Shown: positions 53,026 through 54,294 of the stretch, one piece after another
Layout of the letters: the number at the start of each line of letters is the position of its first letter
Numbering within the stretch: position 1 is the first letter of the stretch
Position numbers and translations under genes: made by a program
The notes under the pieces: model-generated
Databases searched by the model: none
What the model was told of the DNA's origin: nothing
The model's input: only the letters and a program-made list of their open reading frames with translations
Source of the DNA: Clostridiales bacterium DTU089
GTDB taxonomy: Bacteria > Bacillota > Clostridia > Oscillospirales > Acutalibacteraceae
DNA: 54,294 nt
Reading direction: 5' to 3'
Assembly: GCA_001513045.1 (NCBI GenBank)
Contig: LFSB01000010.1
Coordinates: forward strand, 127,791-182,084

Positions 53026-53385
53026 ATGGAGGCAACCGAAATGAACGTTGTTGAGGCATTTGCCAAGGCACCGTATGTTCGTATAGCTCCGCGTAAGGTC
53101 CAGATAGTTCTCGACCTTATCCGCAACAAGCCCGCCGATGAGGCAATGGCTATTCTCAAGCACACGCCCAAGGCTGCGTGTGAGCCGCTTGAGAAGCTTC
53201 TCAAATCCGCAATAGCAAATGCGGAAAACAACAAAAACATGGATACTTCAAGGCTTTATGTTGCTAAGTGCACCGTCAGTCAGGGACCGACACTCAAGCG
53301 CATAAGACCCAGAGCAAGAGGCAGTGCGAACCGCATAAACAAGAAGACTTCGCATATCGTCCTTGTGCTCAGAGAAGCAGAATAA
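53026..53385 (+). CDS. rplV: 50S ribosomal protein L22
   Basis: A 119-residue L22 with [18 protein letters not shown] and the tunnel hairpin [27 protein letters not shown] lies before the ATG at 53026; another in-frame ATG at 53041 is closer to the usual L22 N-terminus, but is farther from that site. Confidence 0.97.
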   Translation: MEATEMNVVEAFAKAPYVRIAPRKVQIVLDLIRNKPADEAMAILKHTPKAACEPLEKLLKSAIANAENNKNMDTSRLYVAKCTVSQGPTLKRIRPRARGSANRINKKTSHIVLVLREAE

Positions 53386-53402
53386 CGGGAGGAGGTAAAT
53401 AA

Positions 53403-54071
53403 ATGGGCCAGAAAATAAATCCTACGGGTTTAAGAATGGGCGTTATCAAGGATTGGGAATCACGCTGGTACGCCAAGAAATCGGATTTCGGCGATAATCT
53501 TGTAAAGGATTATGAGCTTCGTGAATACCTCCTTGAGCTGCTTGCTCCCGCAGGAGTTCCGAAAATCGAAATCGAGAGAGACCCCAAGAGAGTCCGTGTA
53601 AACATCTATTGCGCTAAGCCGGGTATGGTAATCGGCAAGGGCGGCTCGGAAATCGAGAAGCTCAAAGCTCTTTGCAAGAAAAAAATCGGCGGCGACAAAG
53701 AAGTTTTCATCAATATTACAGAAATCAAGCAACCCGACCTCAATGCACAGCTTGTTGCTGAAGGCATTGCGGCACAGCTTGAAAAGCGTGTTTCCTTCCG
53801 CCGCGCACTTAAGCAGTCCATCGGACGCACAATGAAGGCGGGCGCAAAGGGAATCAAAACACAGGTTTCGGGAAGACTCGGCGGCGCAGAAATCGCGCGC
53901 GTTGAGAATTATCACGAGGGTACTATTCCGCTTCAGACCATCCGCGCCGACATCGACTACGGCTTTGCCGAGGCAAAGACAACCTACGGTCGTATCGGTA
54001 TCAAGGTTTGGGTATATAAGGGCGAGGTCCTTCACGATACACGCAAGAAAAGGGAAGGAGGCGCCGGCTGA
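53403..54071 (+). CDS. rpsC: 30S ribosomal protein S3
   Basis: A 222-residue S3 starting [17 protein letters not shown]. The KH domain motif is [12 protein letters not shown], and the C-terminal domain has [11 protein letters not shown] and KVWVYKGE. It lines the mRNA entry tunnel. GGGAGGAGG precedes the ATG. Its stop codon TGA shares its last A with the rplP start. Confidence 0.98.
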   Translation: MGQKINPTGLRMGVIKDWESRWYAKKSDFGDNLVKDYELREYLLELLAPAGVPKIEIERDPKRVRVNIYCAKPGMVIGKGGSEIEKLKALCKKKIGGDKEVFINITEIKQPDLNAQLVAEGIAAQLEKRVSFRRALKQSIGRTMKAGAKGIKTQVSGRLGGAEIARVENYHEGTIPLQTIRADIDYGFAEAKTTYGRIGIKVWVYKGEVLHDTRKKREGGAG

Positions 54072-54294
54072 TGTTAATGCCTAAGAGAGTTAAGTACCGC
54101 AGAGTCCACAGAGGACGCCTTACCGGTACTGCGCATCGCGGAAATACCGTCACCTACGGCGACTACGGTCTTGTTGCTCTTGAGCCCGCATGGATTACCT
54201 CTAATCAGATAGAGGCTGCCCGTGTAGCTATGACAAGAAGTATCAAGCGTGGCGGTCAGGTTTGGATAAAGATTTTCCCCGACAAGCCCGTAAC
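54071..54294 (+). CDS. rplP: 50S ribosomal protein L16 (partial, cut by the window end)
   Basis: The first 74 codons of L16: [17 protein letters not shown], then [24 protein letters not shown]-like KRGGQVWI and FPDKPV. It runs off the right edge; the missing half would hold the loop near the A-site tRNA. It overlaps rpsC by one base and AAGGAGG lies just before the ATG. Confidence 0.95.
   Translation, partial: MLMPKRVKYRRVHRGRLTGTAHRGNTVTYGDYGLVALEPAWITSNQIEAARVAMTRSIKRGGQVWIKIFPDKPV

Overview
The window reads as a chromosomal segment of a Gram-positive, probably spore-forming member of the class Clostridia (Oscillospiraceae/Ruminococcaceae-like). This is inferred from gene content and signals only: strong AGGAGG-type ribosome binding sites with frequent GTG and TTG starts, a Prp protease with an N-terminally extended L27, a dcw cluster with a PASTA class B PBP, a MurE carrying the meso-DAP type DNPR motif, YtvI- and SpoIIQ-like proteins, a dockerin-bearing surface protein and plant-polysaccharide glycosidases. 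No phage, transposon, CRISPR array, tRNA or rRNA was recognised.

Layout. 1-1650: the end of an MBOAT acyltransferase and a DHHW-family partner (surface polysaccharide O-acetylation). 1736-9025: a forward run with a homocysteine methyltransferase/MTHFR fusion, a stand-alone pterin-binding methyltransferase, 4-alpha-glucanotransferase, a HAD phosphatase and a large leucine-rich-repeat/dockerin surface protein, closed by a terminator. 9026-11166: a SpoIIQ-like M23 peptidase, a DUF1540 protein, a membrane-anchored GDPD and, convergent to them, a lipid-linked sugar transferase (11168-11806). 11915-13024: the rplU-prp-rpmA operon. 13035-21284: mostly reverse-strand housekeeping genes: a stand-alone E2-type acyltransferase with a divergent XRE membrane regulator, a PLP lyase, GNAT, two M42 aminopeptidases, galactokinase and a VTT membrane protein. 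21313-23716: a 2-hydroxyacid dehydrogenase and gap.

23746-38034 is the division and cell wall (dcw) cluster: mraZ, rsmH, ftsL, class B PBP, murE, murF, mraY, ftsW, murG, murA, ftsQ and, from its own promoter, ftsZ. murD is not in its usual place between mraY and ftsW, and murB, murC and ftsA are also absent. 38039-44980 is a reverse-strand run: hom, lysC, a GH51 arabinofuranosidase broken by an in-frame TAA, a GH4 glycosidase, a zinc-ribbon membrane protein and an unrecognised protein. 45019-49408 holds ytvI, a CpsB-type phosphatase, a NYN-LOTUS protein, two tandem small acidic proteins of an unrecognised family, and a lipoprotein. 49431-54294 is the start of the S10 ribosomal operon (rpsJ to a truncated rplP), with phased A-tracts ahead of its promoter and a leader of about 300 nt that may contain a terminator/antiterminator switch.

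Most worth a second look: the small-protein pair at 48152-48615, the S10 promoter/leader architecture, the nonsense-interrupted GH51 gene, the split methionine-synthase modules, the missing murD, and the XRE regulator with a repeated Trp-His-Pro membrane motif. All family assignments come from reading motifs by eye; no database search was run.
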